64,000 nucleotides of DNA from Massilia sp. 9I (lineage in GTDB: Bacteria > Pseudomonadota > Gammaproteobacteria > Burkholderiales > Burkholderiaceae_D), in the NCBI RefSeq assembly GCF_902506415.1, contig NZ_LR733275.1:817651-881650 (forward strand), in the 5' to 3' direction. Under the pieces are notes generated by a model. That model had not been told where the DNA came from, made no database searches, and saw nothing but the letters and a program-made list of their open reading frames with translations. Positions 48,267-56,804 of the stretch are shown here, piece by piece. How positions within the stretch are numbered: the stretch's first letter is position 1; each line of letters opens with the position of its first letter. The position numbers and the translations under genes were made by a program.

Positions 48267-49553
48267 TCATTCCGGTAGCAAGGTGCGCAGGTCGTTAACC
48301 TGTTTGGCGTTCACTGGCGTACCGCTGTTACCCCATGCGACACGGATATAAGTCACGACCGCCGCAACTTCGTTGTCATTTAGGATGTGCGAGAACGGTG
48401 GCATGCCGTGTGGCCGCGGGTTCTTGCGTGTACCGGGTGGGTAACCGCCATTCAGGACCATACGAATCGGGTTGACCGGTGTTTCCATCGTGATTGACCG
48501 ATTGCCGGCGAGGGGCGGATACTCCGGGGTCTGCCCCTTACCTTCGGCACCGTGGCACATGACGCATTGGGCAGCGTAGACCTTACTGCCGAGCTCCATC
48601 GTTTCGGGTGCGACGAGCCTTGCCTGGCTGGTGGGAGGCGGCGAGTTATCTTTTTGCGGCAACGCCTTCAGATAAACTGCCATTGCCTTCGCGTCGTCGT
48701 CACTCAAATATTGCAAACTGTTGAAGGTAACCTCGGCCATAGGGCCGTAAACCGTACCACGGTGCGAGATGCCGGCTTGGAGGAGGTCTGCGATTTCCTG
48801 AATTTTCCAATCGCCCAGGCCAGCTTCGCGATTCGATGTCAAGGAAGGTGCATACCAGTTTTGATTAGGAATCATCCCGCCTTCAAAGGCTTTCGATTCG
48901 CTCGAGCCGCCCAAGGCATTTACGGCGGTATGGCACATAGCGCAATGGCCAAGGCCCTTGACAAGGTAGGCGCCGCGATTCCACTCTGCTGACTGTTTCG
49001 GATTCGGCTGGTATTCGCCTTCCTTGAAGTACAAGGTCCGCCAGCCAATGAGGAGGTCGCGATTGTTGTACGGGAAGCGTAGCTCGTGCTCCCGGTTCTT
49101 CTGCTTGACCGGCGGAATCGACATCAAATATGCGTAGATGGCGTCAGAGTCGCTCCGCGTTACCTGGGTATATTGAGGATAGGGCATCGCCGGATACAAC
49201 AACGAACCGTCCCGCGATACACCCGTATGCATCATCCGGTAGAACTCGTCCGAGGTCCATTGTCCGATGCCTGTTTCATCGTCAGGGGTGATGTTAGGGA
49301 CGTACAAGGCACCAAACGGGGTCGGCATCGCCCGGCCGCCGGCAAAAGCGGTCCCATTCGGTGCTGTGTGACATGCGACGCAGTCCCCTGCCCGAGCCAG
49401 ATACTCACCTTTGTTAATCTGCTGGGTTGATGCACTCAGCTGTGCAGTATTCTTGTTCTGGGGAAGAACGCCAGGTCGAAGGAAATAGAGCACACCGGCT
49501 GCGGCCACGCCAAGAGCAGCAAGAGATAAAACAATACGGGCACTTTTACGCAT
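48267..49553 (-). CDS. Triheme cytochrome c (alcohol-dehydrogenase-type subunit)
   Basis: The protein has 428 residues with an N-terminal anchor (RIVLSLAALGVAAAGVLYFL). Three heme sites are seen: DCVACHTAPNG, HCAMCHTAVNA and QCVMCHGAEGK, spaced as in the cytochrome subunit of membrane alcohol or gluconate dehydrogenases. No dehydrogenase subunit is nearby, so it may work as an electron carrier to the oxidase. It lies 10 bases upstream of the oxidase genes. Confidence 0.9.
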   Translation of the reverse strand: MRKSARIVLSLAALGVAAAGVLYFLRPGVLPQNKNTAQLSASTQQINKGEYLARAGDCVACHTAPNGTAFAGGRAMPTPFGALYVPNITPDDETGIGQWTSDEFYRMMHTGVSRDGSLLYPAMPYPQYTQVTRSDSDAIYAYLMSIPPVKQKNREHELRFPYNNRDLLIGWRTLYFKEGEYQPNPKQSAEWNRGAYLVKGLGHCAMCHTAVNALGGSSESKAFEGGMIPNQNWYAPSLTSNREAGLGDWKIQEIADLLQAGISHRGTVYGPMAEVTFNSLQYLSDDDAKAMAVYLKALPQKDNSPPPTSQARLVAPETMELGSKVYAAQCVMCHGAEGKGQTPEYPPLAGNRSITMETPVNPIRMVLNGGYPPGTRKNPRPHGMPPFSHILNDNEVAAVVTYIRVAWGNSGTPVNAKQVNDLRTLLPE

Positions 49554-49559
49554 AGAGAC

Positions 49560-50282
49560 CTACCGTTGGCTGCCACATGCAAAAGGCATGCGAACTAGGT
49601 TGGAGGGTTCCGGCGACGCGTTGGTCGGAGGCGTTTTTTGCGCGAGATAGCCGGCTACAGCAGAGATGTCTTCGTCAGTGAGCCGTGATGCAATGCGTTT
49701 CATGCAGTCCGGTTCAGCCGCGTGACGTTCGCCGACCTTCCACCTCGTCAATTGGCCAACGACATATGCTGGACGCAGACCAGCCAAGCCTGGGATACCG
49801 GGTTCCATACCTGTCAAGCCGGCGCCATGGCAAGCGATGCAAGCGGGTAGCCCCTTCTTAGGGTCGCCTGCGGTGACGAGCATCTGGCCACGGGCAGCCG
49901 CGGCCGCGTCCTGAACAGGGCGCTCCTGGTTGCTATAAGCAGGCCTTTGTGCTGCGAAGTGTTCCGCTAATTCTTTGAGATAAGCGTCTGGAAGGTATGC
50001 AACCAGGTAGTTCATCGGCGGGTAGCTTCGAGTGCCGTTACGGAAAGCGATAAGCTGATTGTAGAGATAGCCCGCAGGTTTACCTGCGATTCGCGGGAAG
50101 TAACCATTCGCAGTACCCTGTCCCTGCTGCCCGTGACAAGTCACGCAGCCTTGGGCACGAGCCTCAATGGAGTCAAGTTTCTTAAACGCGGGAGTAGCAT
50201 CAGATGTGGGAACTTGGGCCTGCGCCGACGCGACGGCAGAAAGGAAAAGCGCTAATCCCAAAGACATCGTGGTTATTTTCAT
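49560..50282 (-). CDS. Periplasmic diheme cytochrome c
   Basis: The product has 240 residues from the ATG at 50282. A signal peptide (MSLGLALFLSAVASAQA) and two c-type sites (GCVTCHGQQGQG, ACIACHGAGLTG) are clear, with Met-ligand candidates later. It is the first gene of the minus-strand operon (three cytochromes, IIa, II, I), seven bases before the triheme gene. An upstream region of about 570 bases separates it from the diguanylate cyclase. Confidence 0.9.
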   Translation of the reverse strand: MKITTMSLGLALFLSAVASAQAQVPTSDATPAFKKLDSIEARAQGCVTCHGQQGQGTANGYFPRIAGKPAGYLYNQLIAFRNGTRSYPPMNYLVAYLPDAYLKELAEHFAAQRPAYSNQERPVQDAAAAARGQMLVTAGDPKKGLPACIACHGAGLTGMEPGIPGLAGLRPAYVVGQLTRWKVGERHAAEPDCMKRIASRLTDEDISAVAGYLAQKTPPTNASPEPSNLVRMPFACGSQR

Positions 50283-50854
50283 AAATATGCTCACAGTCCT
50301 ACTATGGAACTCCACATTAAGGCGACGTCTGAAAAATTTCCTATAACTTATTAATGAGCGCTGAGACACAAATAAGTAACTGCAGCGCACGCCGAAGGAA
50401 TGCTACTGCCATGTCCATTTTATCACGTACATCTTGCATTCCACTCATTCCCGACAGTACCCCTCAGGTATCGAAAACTAAGATGAATCCTACCAAAACT
50501 TAAAGAATATGCATGCGGCAGACAGCAACTGTACGCGGCGCACTCTTGACAAAAAGAGGCTCGTCAATTTTGACAATAAACACACCGAAGACCCACTCTA
50601 TACTTGCCATGCTTTGTTACGACTCTTAAGTTCACTCGAAAATTTGAGTGTAATGCGTACCTATTGGCTGTAGTCCGGGCGGGACGCGCCGCAGATGCAA
50701 ACTTCAGCCGCAAGTCTGACGGTACAATAGGCAGAAATTGTCGCATTTTAACCACATCGTGAGCATCAGGACTTATACAGCAACCGATAGCAAACCATTG
50801 TATTGACAAGAGACAACATTCATTGCTACATTTGCCATTTGCGCGGAACTTCAT
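50283..50854. promoter_or_regulatory. Divergent control region of the oxidase operon and diguanylate cyclase
   Basis: These 572 A+T-rich bases lie between the divergent genes. GTCAA-TT-TTGAC (50,563-50,574) is a perfect two-arm inverted repeat, and TTGAC also occurs at about 50,547 with an inverted partner, resembling FNR/DNR-family half-sites in outline only. Confidence 0.4.
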
Positions 50855-51787
50855 ATGCCCGCTTTTGTACAAAGCCAAGATTGCTCAGCCAACGACAGGC
50901 TTGCCCTTGCGGCATCGGTCTTCGCTCATACTCGTAACGGAGTGATGATTACCGCCTTGGATGGCAGTATTCTGGCAGTGAATCCAGCGTTCACGGTCAT
51001 AACCGGCTATTCAGAAGATGAGGTCCTTGGTAAAAATCCAAGAATTCTAAAGTCCGGCCGACAAGGTGCTGATTTCTACAAAGATATGTGGGACTCGATA
51101 CGATTGCACGGGTTCTGGAATGGTGAAGCATGGAACAGACGTAAGGACGGCGCCCACTTCGCGGAAAACATAACCGTTACGATGGTACCGGATGCGCATG
51201 GACATCCAAGCCATTACATTGCCGTTTTTAGTGACGTCACTAAGATGAGCGAGAGGCGCCGTTGGCTCGAACAAAAGAGCTATTTCGACACCCTGACAGG
51301 GCTGCCAAACCGCGTCTTTTTGATGGAACGTCTGACAAAAGCCATCGAAGAATCCAAAGCTTCTGGAGTCCCACTGGCAGTCGCCTTTATCGACCTGGAC
51401 GGTTTCAAGGAAGTAAACGACAAATTCGGGCACGCGGCTGGTGACAATCTCCTTGTGCAAACAGCCGGAAGGCTTGCTCAGGCAATACGAGCCTCAGACA
51501 CGCTTGCCCGGTTTGGAGGCGACGAGTTTATTGCCGTTCTGCCGGACCTTAGAAACGACTCCATCCTGCCAGTTCTCATGCAACGTTTTCTCGACGCATC
51601 AAGCCTTCCTTTAGAACTTGAGGGCATACACGTTAGAATTTCGGCAAGTATTGGTGTGGCTATCTTGCAGGCAGATGCATATTCTCCGGAAGAGTTGTTG
51701 AAAGCGGCCGATTCTGCCATGTATGTTGCAAAGCGAGAGGGCCGCAACTGCTATCGGGTTTATCGGTCCGGACTTTTCTCGCTATAG
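50855..51787 (+). CDS. Diguanylate cyclase with PAS domain
   Basis: The product has 310 residues. A PAS domain occupies about 15-140 (NGVMITALDGSILAVNPAFT, then GEAWNRRKDGAHF). The GGDEF domain follows: YFDTLTGLPNRVFLMERL, FIDLDGFKEVNDKFGHAAGD and the active site RFGGDEF, with an RASD inhibitory site five residues before it. It makes cyclic di-GMP in response to a PAS-sensed signal such as oxygen or redox state. No membrane segment is present. It is divergent from the oxidase operon, suggesting shared control. Confidence 0.93.
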   Translation: MPAFVQSQDCSANDRLALAASVFAHTRNGVMITALDGSILAVNPAFTVITGYSEDEVLGKNPRILKSGRQGADFYKDMWDSIRLHGFWNGEAWNRRKDGAHFAENITVTMVPDAHGHPSHYIAVFSDVTKMSERRRWLEQKSYFDTLTGLPNRVFLMERLTKAIEESKASGVPLAVAFIDLDGFKEVNDKFGHAAGDNLLVQTAGRLAQAIRASDTLARFGGDEFIAVLPDLRNDSILPVLMQRFLDASSLPLELEGIHVRISASIGVAILQADAYSPEELLKAADSAMYVAKREGRNCYRVYRSGLFSL

Positions 51788-51845
51788 AAGCGCTCTCCGC
51801 CCAGGCCCATCAATGAACTAAGCTTTACCGCTCCATTTCCCTAGC

Positions 51846-51930
51846 TGAGCCGGCCGGAGTTATCGCCAAGTTCGCACGAACTGGTCACTGGCGCCCGAGC
51901 AGTTCGGAAAACGATGAGTTGCTGGGCACG
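51846..51930 (+). repeat. Diverged direct repeat flanking the oxidase cassette, right copy
   Basis: It shares the 15-base core CGCCAAGTTCGCACG (51,864-51,878) and further words with 44,216-44,295. Here AGTTCG-CA-CGAACT (51,869-51,882) is a perfect inverted repeat, about 135 bases before the serine recombinase gene. Confidence 0.6.
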
Positions 51931-52016
51931 CGCCAATTTATCACCGAGAGGCGAAGCTATACCCCTTCAGATGGTTAAAAACCAGTCCAACAATCAACGT
52001 CTGAAAGAGGGTACCA

Positions 52017-52583
52017 ATGACGACAATCGGATATGCTCGGGTGAGCACAATTGAGCAGACGCTCGACTTACAGCGTGACGCGCTCCTGGCCGCGGGAGCA
52101 GCTGTTATCTATGAAGACACGGCAAGCGGCAAAAATGCCGACCGACCGGAACTCACGCATTGCCTGAAAGCCCTGCGGGCCGGCGACACTCTCGTCGTTT
52201 GGCGCCTTGACCGCCTGGGTCGCAACCTGGAAGACCTCATCCGCATCGGTCGCGAGTTCGAAGAGCGCGGGGTCACGCTCAAATCGCTGAAGGAAGCTAT
52301 CGACACTAGCGGCCCGGCGGGAAAGCTCGTCTTCCACATGTTCAGCGCGTTGGCAGAATTCGAACGCGAACTCCTGCGGGAGCGAACCTTGGCTGGCCTG
52401 GCTGCTGCGCGAGCTCGCGGTCGAATCGGCGGCCGGCGACCTGTTCTGGACCCCAAGCAGCAGCGGGCGGCCCTGGCGATGATGAAGGACAGGGAGATGT
52501 CTATCTCAGAAATCGCTAGGCATTTCGGCGTGTCTCGTTCGACACTGTACAACCTGACCGCCCCGCGCAAGCAGCCGGCTTAG
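52017..52583 (+). CDS. Serine recombinase (resolvase/invertase family)
   Basis: The protein has 188 residues with GAGG upstream. The catalytic serine is in IGYARVSTIEQTLDLQ (about residue 10), YEDTASGKNADRPEL and WRLDRLGRN carry the active-site Arg residues, and the C-terminal HTH is MSISEIARHFGVSRSTLYN. It is of the small Tn3-resolvase/Hin type. No transposase accompanies it. Its position directly beside the right cassette repeat suggests it may have moved, or resolves, the oxidase cassette. Confidence 0.94.
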   Translation: MTTIGYARVSTIEQTLDLQRDALLAAGAAVIYEDTASGKNADRPELTHCLKALRAGDTLVVWRLDRLGRNLEDLIRIGREFEERGVTLKSLKEAIDTSGPAGKLVFHMFSALAEFERELLRERTLAGLAAARARGRIGGRRPVLDPKQQRAALAMMKDREMSISEIARHFGVSRSTLYNLTAPRKQPA

Positions 52584-52643
52584 TAGCATCAGAAGGCGGC
52601 CGACGGCGGCCGTGCAAGACGCCGCTTTTTGGATGTAGGCCGG

Positions 52644-53141
52644 TCAGGCGGCCGTCCAGGCCTTTGCGGCTTCCTTGGAGTCCGCCTGTAACCTCTTGAT
52701 GACCTCTTTGACGTCTTCCCCGGTCAGGTTAGCTACGAGAAAGCCGATACGCTTAGCCCCCTTGGCAGTGACCACGAGCGGCACATCTCCGAGTCCCCAC
52801 ACCTTTGATTCTTTTTCAACCTCAAGTGCTTGCTCAGCTTTTTTCGAGGCCGGCTTCAGGTAGCCACGTTGCAGCAGGCCCAGGATGCCAGCCTCGCTGA
52901 AGACATCGCACTCGCGTGCATTGAAGGTTCTGTGCGAGAACAGGCGATTGCTGAAGGCCTGGCTGCTATAGGTGCTGTTCAGACACATCATGCCCAAGAC
53001 CAGCGCTTCCATCGGCGGGAGCGTTTCCGCTTCTTTCTTGCCTGAGTGAGGCTCCACCTTTTCGGTGAAGTACAGGCTCATCATCGTTTGCAGGAATGCT
53101 TTGCTCGACGCGCTCGGGTCTTTCCGTTTTGCAGACTTCAT
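52644..53141 (-). CDS. Island protein of unknown function
   Basis: The product has 165 residues. It has a basic start (KSAKRKDPSASSKAFLQTM), a central FSNRLFSHRTFNARECDVFS and YLKPASKKAEQALEVEKESK, and a C-terminal segment (GAKRIGFLVANLTGEDVKEV). It is mostly helical, with no membrane segment or recognised motif. It is a solitary gene between the recombinase and the next plus-strand genes. Confidence 0.6.
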   Translation of the reverse strand: MKSAKRKDPSASSKAFLQTMMSLYFTEKVEPHSGKKEAETLPPMEALVLGMMCLNSTYSSQAFSNRLFSHRTFNARECDVFSEAGILGLLQRGYLKPASKKAEQALEVEKESKVWGLGDVPLVVTAKGAKRIGFLVANLTGEDVKEVIKRLQADSKEAAKAWTAA

Positions 53142-53339
53142 GATTTCATTTCCTTGTGGAAACTGAATTATACAGCTTACTTAGCTGGGCTCGGGTGCAT
53201 GATGCTCAAAAGCAACAGCTCGTATATTGCGAAATGTGCACTTTGTAAAGCGGCCGCGCCGCCCTGTTGACCGGCTCAGAGTCACCCTGTTAACTTGACT
53301 TTCGTGCAAGAGCGCCCCTACTCAGAAAGTCTCAACGAT

Positions 53340-53966
53340 ATGGAACCAAACCCTTACCCCGCATGGCTCAGCCAAGTCCGGGAAATAACCCAAACCCCGG
53401 CGACCAGGCAAGCTTTTGAGGCATTGAAGAATGCGGCAACACCAGATGAACTAGCCATTGCTGCGCAAAAGGCTACCGCCGCCGTTCTGGCCGACATCGC
53501 CGCCGAAATGGCACCTCTAGGAAGCCAAGCAAATATGCCGGGGTTCAGCAACACCCCGCAGCCGACGCTGTTAGAACAACTTGGATTCACTCAAGTCAGC
53601 CCAATGAACGGTGGCGTCTATCACGTAAGGAGCAATCCTACGAATGGAACGGCTCCCGTGGAGTACATCGCACTGTTGTACTCGCCGGTGCCGATAACTC
53701 CGGCAACAGAGCGTCTACAGCTCTTTACGCAGCGAGTACCTGACCCGTTGCCCATAGATGTCTCCCCGCTTCAAATTCAAACGCACTGGCACAGCCTGGA
53801 CGCTCGTCGGCTTGAAGAGTCGGGACTGGAACCAATAACCGTAGACCTGCCGGCCGGGGCCCAGCTGGACACATTGCAGGTCATTGAATACGCCCGGCCA
53901 GGCGAAGCAGGGCGTATCCGATATTGCGTCCAACTGCCGACCGGCGACGTTGTTTGCTACAACTGA
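53340..53966 (+). CDS. Island protein of unknown function
   Basis: The product has 208 residues from the ATG at 53340; a TTG at 53295 would add 15. The helical N-terminus (WLSQVREITQTPATRQAFEA) is followed by a beta-rich half with VSPMNGGVYHVRSNPTNGTA and THWHSLDARRLEESGLEP. I do not recognise the family. It is followed after 49 bases by another unknown gene on the same strand, probably a pair. Confidence 0.55.
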   Translation: MEPNPYPAWLSQVREITQTPATRQAFEALKNAATPDELAIAAQKATAAVLADIAAEMAPLGSQANMPGFSNTPQPTLLEQLGFTQVSPMNGGVYHVRSNPTNGTAPVEYIALLYSPVPITPATERLQLFTQRVPDPLPIDVSPLQIQTHWHSLDARRLEESGLEPITVDLPAGAQLDTLQVIEYARPGEAGRIRYCVQLPTGDVVCYN

Positions 53967-54015
53967 ACTGCCGTTTACACCTACTGTCTTTCCGTTTTTG
54001 AATAAGGTCTCGACT

Positions 54016-54681
54016 ATGGACGATTTTAATAACTTCGATTGCCATGATGGGTATTCGCACGCGGCCTCGTATTGTGCTTCTGCTGCCGACCCTTACATGG
54101 AGTCGTACAACTACTGCACGATGGACCCTGTCGCCATCATGATTCGCAATCAGCGTGAAGAGGACGAGCGCAACCGGTACCAAGCCGAGCGAGACCAAGC
54201 GTGGGCACCCTCAGCGGCGCCTTCTTATGCGCCTTCCTCGGGCTGGGACTCGCGGCCGGCTACGGCAGCTCGCCCTACCCAGACCCGTGATGATGATTAT
54301 GATTGGGCTAACTCCCCCGCCAGGAGAGCCCTGGCTGCAGGTGAAAAATATTATTACCTTCCAGGGGAGCCGAAGACGTGGCGCCGCGTGCTCTCTACGC
54401 CGAGCGGAAAATATGACGCCCAATGGTGGAAGATGTACGTCAACGCCGATGAGCTCTCTATGTACCTCGCCGAGCGGCTAGGCTATATCGGGGCGCGTGA
54501 TGACGACGGCTGGATTCGCCCAACCTGCTGGGAGCTAATGCGCATGGACTTCTGGGCGGTGCAGCAGTATGCGTATTACTACGCAGCGTTTGCGGAAGAA
54601 TTCGACCAGAAGATTCCGCGCTGGGTTGAATTCCTCCGCCATCTACGGGCACATGTGCCCAGCGAGGAAATCTGGGCTTAG
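54016..54681 (+). CDS. Island protein of unknown function, Tyr/Trp-rich
   Basis: The product has 221 residues from the ATG at 54016. The first 100 residues are low-complexity, rich in Asp, Tyr, Ala, Ser and Pro (WAPSAAPSYAPSSGW), then a globular part with KYDAQWWKMYVNADELSMYL, ARDDDGWIRPTCWELM and AVQQYAYYYAAFAEEFD follows. No motif is recognised. It lies just before the integrase end (convergent). Confidence 0.6.
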   Translation: MDDFNNFDCHDGYSHAASYCASAADPYMESYNYCTMDPVAIMIRNQREEDERNRYQAERDQAWAPSAAPSYAPSSGWDSRPATAARPTQTRDDDYDWANSPARRALAAGEKYYYLPGEPKTWRRVLSTPSGKYDAQWWKMYVNADELSMYLAERLGYIGARDDDGWIRPTCWELMRMDFWAVQQYAYYYAAFAEEFDQKIPRWVEFLRHLRAHVPSEEIWA

Positions 54682-54724
54682 TGTGCGCCGTATCTGCGTC
54701 GATTGGCGACTACCTCTTTGGGCG

Positions 54725-56485
54725 TTACGTTAGTTGAGGTGGAACGGGAGTATGGAACTTTAGGTTGGCATAGACAACCTGCTTAAGAATGTCCATCTTT
54801 TTCCCAACCGACAACTCCCCGCGATAGGTCCTGACTACAGCCGAAGCATTGTTCTCGATTTGACCGTCTTGAACTCGTGCAATATTAGTAATATTGCTGC
54901 TATGGCCAGTAATCGCCTCAGCATTGACGACGCCGAGTTCTGCGGCCTGGTTTAGTACCGTGAAACGGAATGCATGCATACCAACCAAGCGCGCGCCTGG
55001 AGTCTCGTCACGCAAATTGAGGTCCCGCAGGAAGTCTCCGAACCATTCACCAGCCTTGGGGGAAGCCCGGCCAACACTTGGAGGGAAACCTGGGAACAAC
55101 AGTGTGTGTCCCTGCTTCTTTATGTGCTCAACGTAGCGCAGAAAGCCGAGTTCTACGAGCTGTGGATGTATTGGCACACATCTTTTCGATGATTTGGTTT
55201 TGACCGACTTTTCGACATCCTTGTGGCTTGCTGAGTCTTCTGTAATGTCGAAAAACCAAAAGCCAGATTTCTCGTCTTGACGGATGTCGAGCTGGGGATT
55301 CACTTGACACAGCTCATTCACGCGAGCGCCCGAGAACAGACCGACGTGCGGCAGCCAGAACTTGTAAGCCTCGGTCTGGCTCTTGGCCAGCGCGGCCATC
55401 TCCGAGCCTTGAAAGAGTCGCTTCAATTCGTCCTGCTTGAAGTGCCGTTGTCCGAATTCGGGGTCGCGACGGCTGCCCAGGTACTGAATACCTTCGACCG
55501 TAACCGTCATCGGCCAGCCTTTGTCTTGCCATCTGCCGCGGCAGTATTTCAGGAATGGCGCCATCGCGGCCATATATGTGCCATCGAATGTGCCCTTACT
55601 CATTTCCCCTACACGACGCTCAGCCAACTCGCGCAGAGTGATACCGCGCTGACGGCAGACATCACTCCACCGGGGTGGTAGACATTGCACTGTGTCGAAA
55701 AATTCAAGAATGTCTGATTGCGTCAGCGAACCAATAGGCTTGTTGCCTACCACCTGAAGCAGCGCCGGCATTACCGTTTTTACCTTCTTTAACATCGCTG
55801 GTTTTTGAAGTTTTTCGTAATATGCGATGTAAGCCTGCGTGACTTCGGACAGCATTGGCGTCAGGCGAGTGCCGACCACATTCGGCGTTGGCTCGTCTTT
55901 GCCTTCATAGCGATTCAGCAGTTTTTCGTTCGTGCGGATTGCAGTACGCGCAAAGGCCAACGTCAGCCGTTGCATGTCCGCCTCCGGCACATTAACGTCA
56001 TATCCATACAAAGACAGGAACTGTTCCAGCGCCGGGCGCATCCGGTCCACGTCTCCAATGGCTACACCCATCTTTAACTCAAGATTGGCTTCGGCATAGC
56101 TGGCTTTGTATTGCTCGATGTCTTCGACGGTATAAGCTCCCGCCTTCCGACGTTGCTCATCCACAGTAAGACTGCCAGCCTCGAAGTGCGTACAGATAGT
56201 GTCAATTATTTCTGGTGTAAGCACATCGATACGCTGAACTTCGCGTAATTTCCAGCGCGCAGCGGCTCGCGCCAGACGCTCGCGCGCCTTATCCCACTCG
56301 GCGTACAGCTTGGCATCTTCACGCCGCAGCCGCTCTACGGCGGTCCGGGAATCTTTGGTTTTTAAGGAAAACGTAACCTCTTTCTTGCCAGGGTACTGGC
56401 TCAAGATTTCGGTTGGGATACGACGGCGCAGGTAGTAGACGCCAGATTTTTTGTCGCGGACGAGGCCGGTAGGAAGCATGGGCAT
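54725..56485 (-). CDS. Tyrosine recombinase (island integrase)
   Basis: The product has 586 residues. The N-terminus (TGLVRDKKSGVYYLRRRIPT) is the DUF6538 arm-binding-type domain often found in tRNA-targeting integrases. A SAM-like core-binding domain (about 215-300) follows. The catalytic domain shows LFSGARVNEL (Arg I), SKRCVPIHPQLVELG, MHAFRFTV (HxxR), ITGHSS and the nucleophile Tyr in VVRTYRGE. It is located about 150 bases from the tRNA-Ser 3' end with its start facing the tRNA, the standard position for an integrase that uses this tRNA as its site. Confidence 0.95.
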   Translation of the reverse strand: MPMLPTGLVRDKKSGVYYLRRRIPTEILSQYPGKKEVTFSLKTKDSRTAVERLRREDAKLYAEWDKARERLARAAARWKLREVQRIDVLTPEIIDTICTHFEAGSLTVDEQRRKAGAYTVEDIEQYKASYAEANLELKMGVAIGDVDRMRPALEQFLSLYGYDVNVPEADMQRLTLAFARTAIRTNEKLLNRYEGKDEPTPNVVGTRLTPMLSEVTQAYIAYYEKLQKPAMLKKVKTVMPALLQVVGNKPIGSLTQSDILEFFDTVQCLPPRWSDVCRQRGITLRELAERRVGEMSKGTFDGTYMAAMAPFLKYCRGRWQDKGWPMTVTVEGIQYLGSRRDPEFGQRHFKQDELKRLFQGSEMAALAKSQTEAYKFWLPHVGLFSGARVNELCQVNPQLDIRQDEKSGFWFFDITEDSASHKDVEKSVKTKSSKRCVPIHPQLVELGFLRYVEHIKKQGHTLLFPGFPPSVGRASPKAGEWFGDFLRDLNLRDETPGARLVGMHAFRFTVLNQAAELGVVNAEAITGHSSNITNIARVQDGQIENNASAVVRTYRGELSVGKKMDILKQVVYANLKFHTPVPPQLT

Positions 56486-56549
56486 GAGTTCTGAAGTCCC
56501 GGTTTCATGTGGTCAGAAACCAGTCAGGTCGGGAACTGTCGCCAGCCTT

Positions 56550-56572
56550 TGTGTAGAAGCTTTGTGTAGAAC
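56550..56572. promoter_or_regulatory. Probable integrase arm-binding sites, right end
   Basis: TGTGTAGAAG (56,550) and TGTGTAGAAC (56,563) form a tandem pair 13 bases apart, matching the copies at the left end of the island. Confidence 0.6.
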
Positions 56573-56580
56573 CCGAGTCG

Positions 56581-56609
56581 GAAAACCCCGCTATTTTACT
56601 GGGTTTTCC
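56581..56609 (-). terminator. Hairpin supplied by the island downstream of tRNA-Ser
   Basis: GAAAACCC/GGGTTTTC with an A+T-rich loop; it could replace the native terminator of the tRNA, which was displaced to 37,766. Confidence 0.5.
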
Positions 56610-56633
56610 TTATGGAACAAGGGTTTAAAGCAA

Positions 56634-56656
56634 TCTTGGCGGAGAGAGGGGGATTC
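56634..56656 (-). repeat. Island attachment site, right (within tRNA-Ser)
   Basis: The 23 bases are identical to 37,798-37,820 and cover the 3' end of the intact tRNA, including the encoded CCA. Confidence 0.9.
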
Positions 56657-56727
56657 GAACCCCCGGTAGGCTATGAACCTACACACGCTTTCCAGGCGTG
56701 CGACTTAAACCACTCATCCATCTCTCC
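56637..56727 (-). tRNA. tRNA-Ser (GGA anticodon)
   Basis: Read on the minus strand, GGAGAGATGGATGAGTGG begins the molecule; the acceptor stem GGAGAGA pairs with TCTCTCC, the anticodon loop CTGGAAA holds GGA, a class II long variable arm follows, GGTTCGAATCC is the T arm, and GCCA ends the gene. It is 91 bases long. The 3' end is the island integration site. Confidence 0.97.
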
Positions 56728-56804
56728 TGATGGGGTCTCGTGTGTCCACGAAGCCGCCTATTATAGCAAGGATTCTCTTCTGTACAAGACCGTTCTGGCA
56801 TCCG

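Larger units (their letters stand above)
37798..56656. mobile_element. Integrated genomic island in tRNA-Ser(GGA), about 18.8 kb
   Basis: A 23-bp identity (37,798-37,820 and 56,634-56,656) ending in the tRNA-Ser 3' end, a tyrosine recombinase next to the intact tRNA, an HUH replication protein and an excisionase-like protein define this element. It has no recognisable conjugation apparatus, so it is a mobilisable or phage-satellite-like island, not a self-transmissible one. Cargo: decayed defence genes, a candidate large RNA, a heme-copper oxidase cassette, a diguanylate cyclase, a serine recombinase and several unknown genes. Confidence 0.9.

Noticed and set aside
44229..51890. Classical Tn3-type transposon ends around the oxidase cassette
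   Set aside because: The flanking repeats are direct, not inverted, lack the 38-base Tn3-type terminal sequence, and no transposase gene is present.
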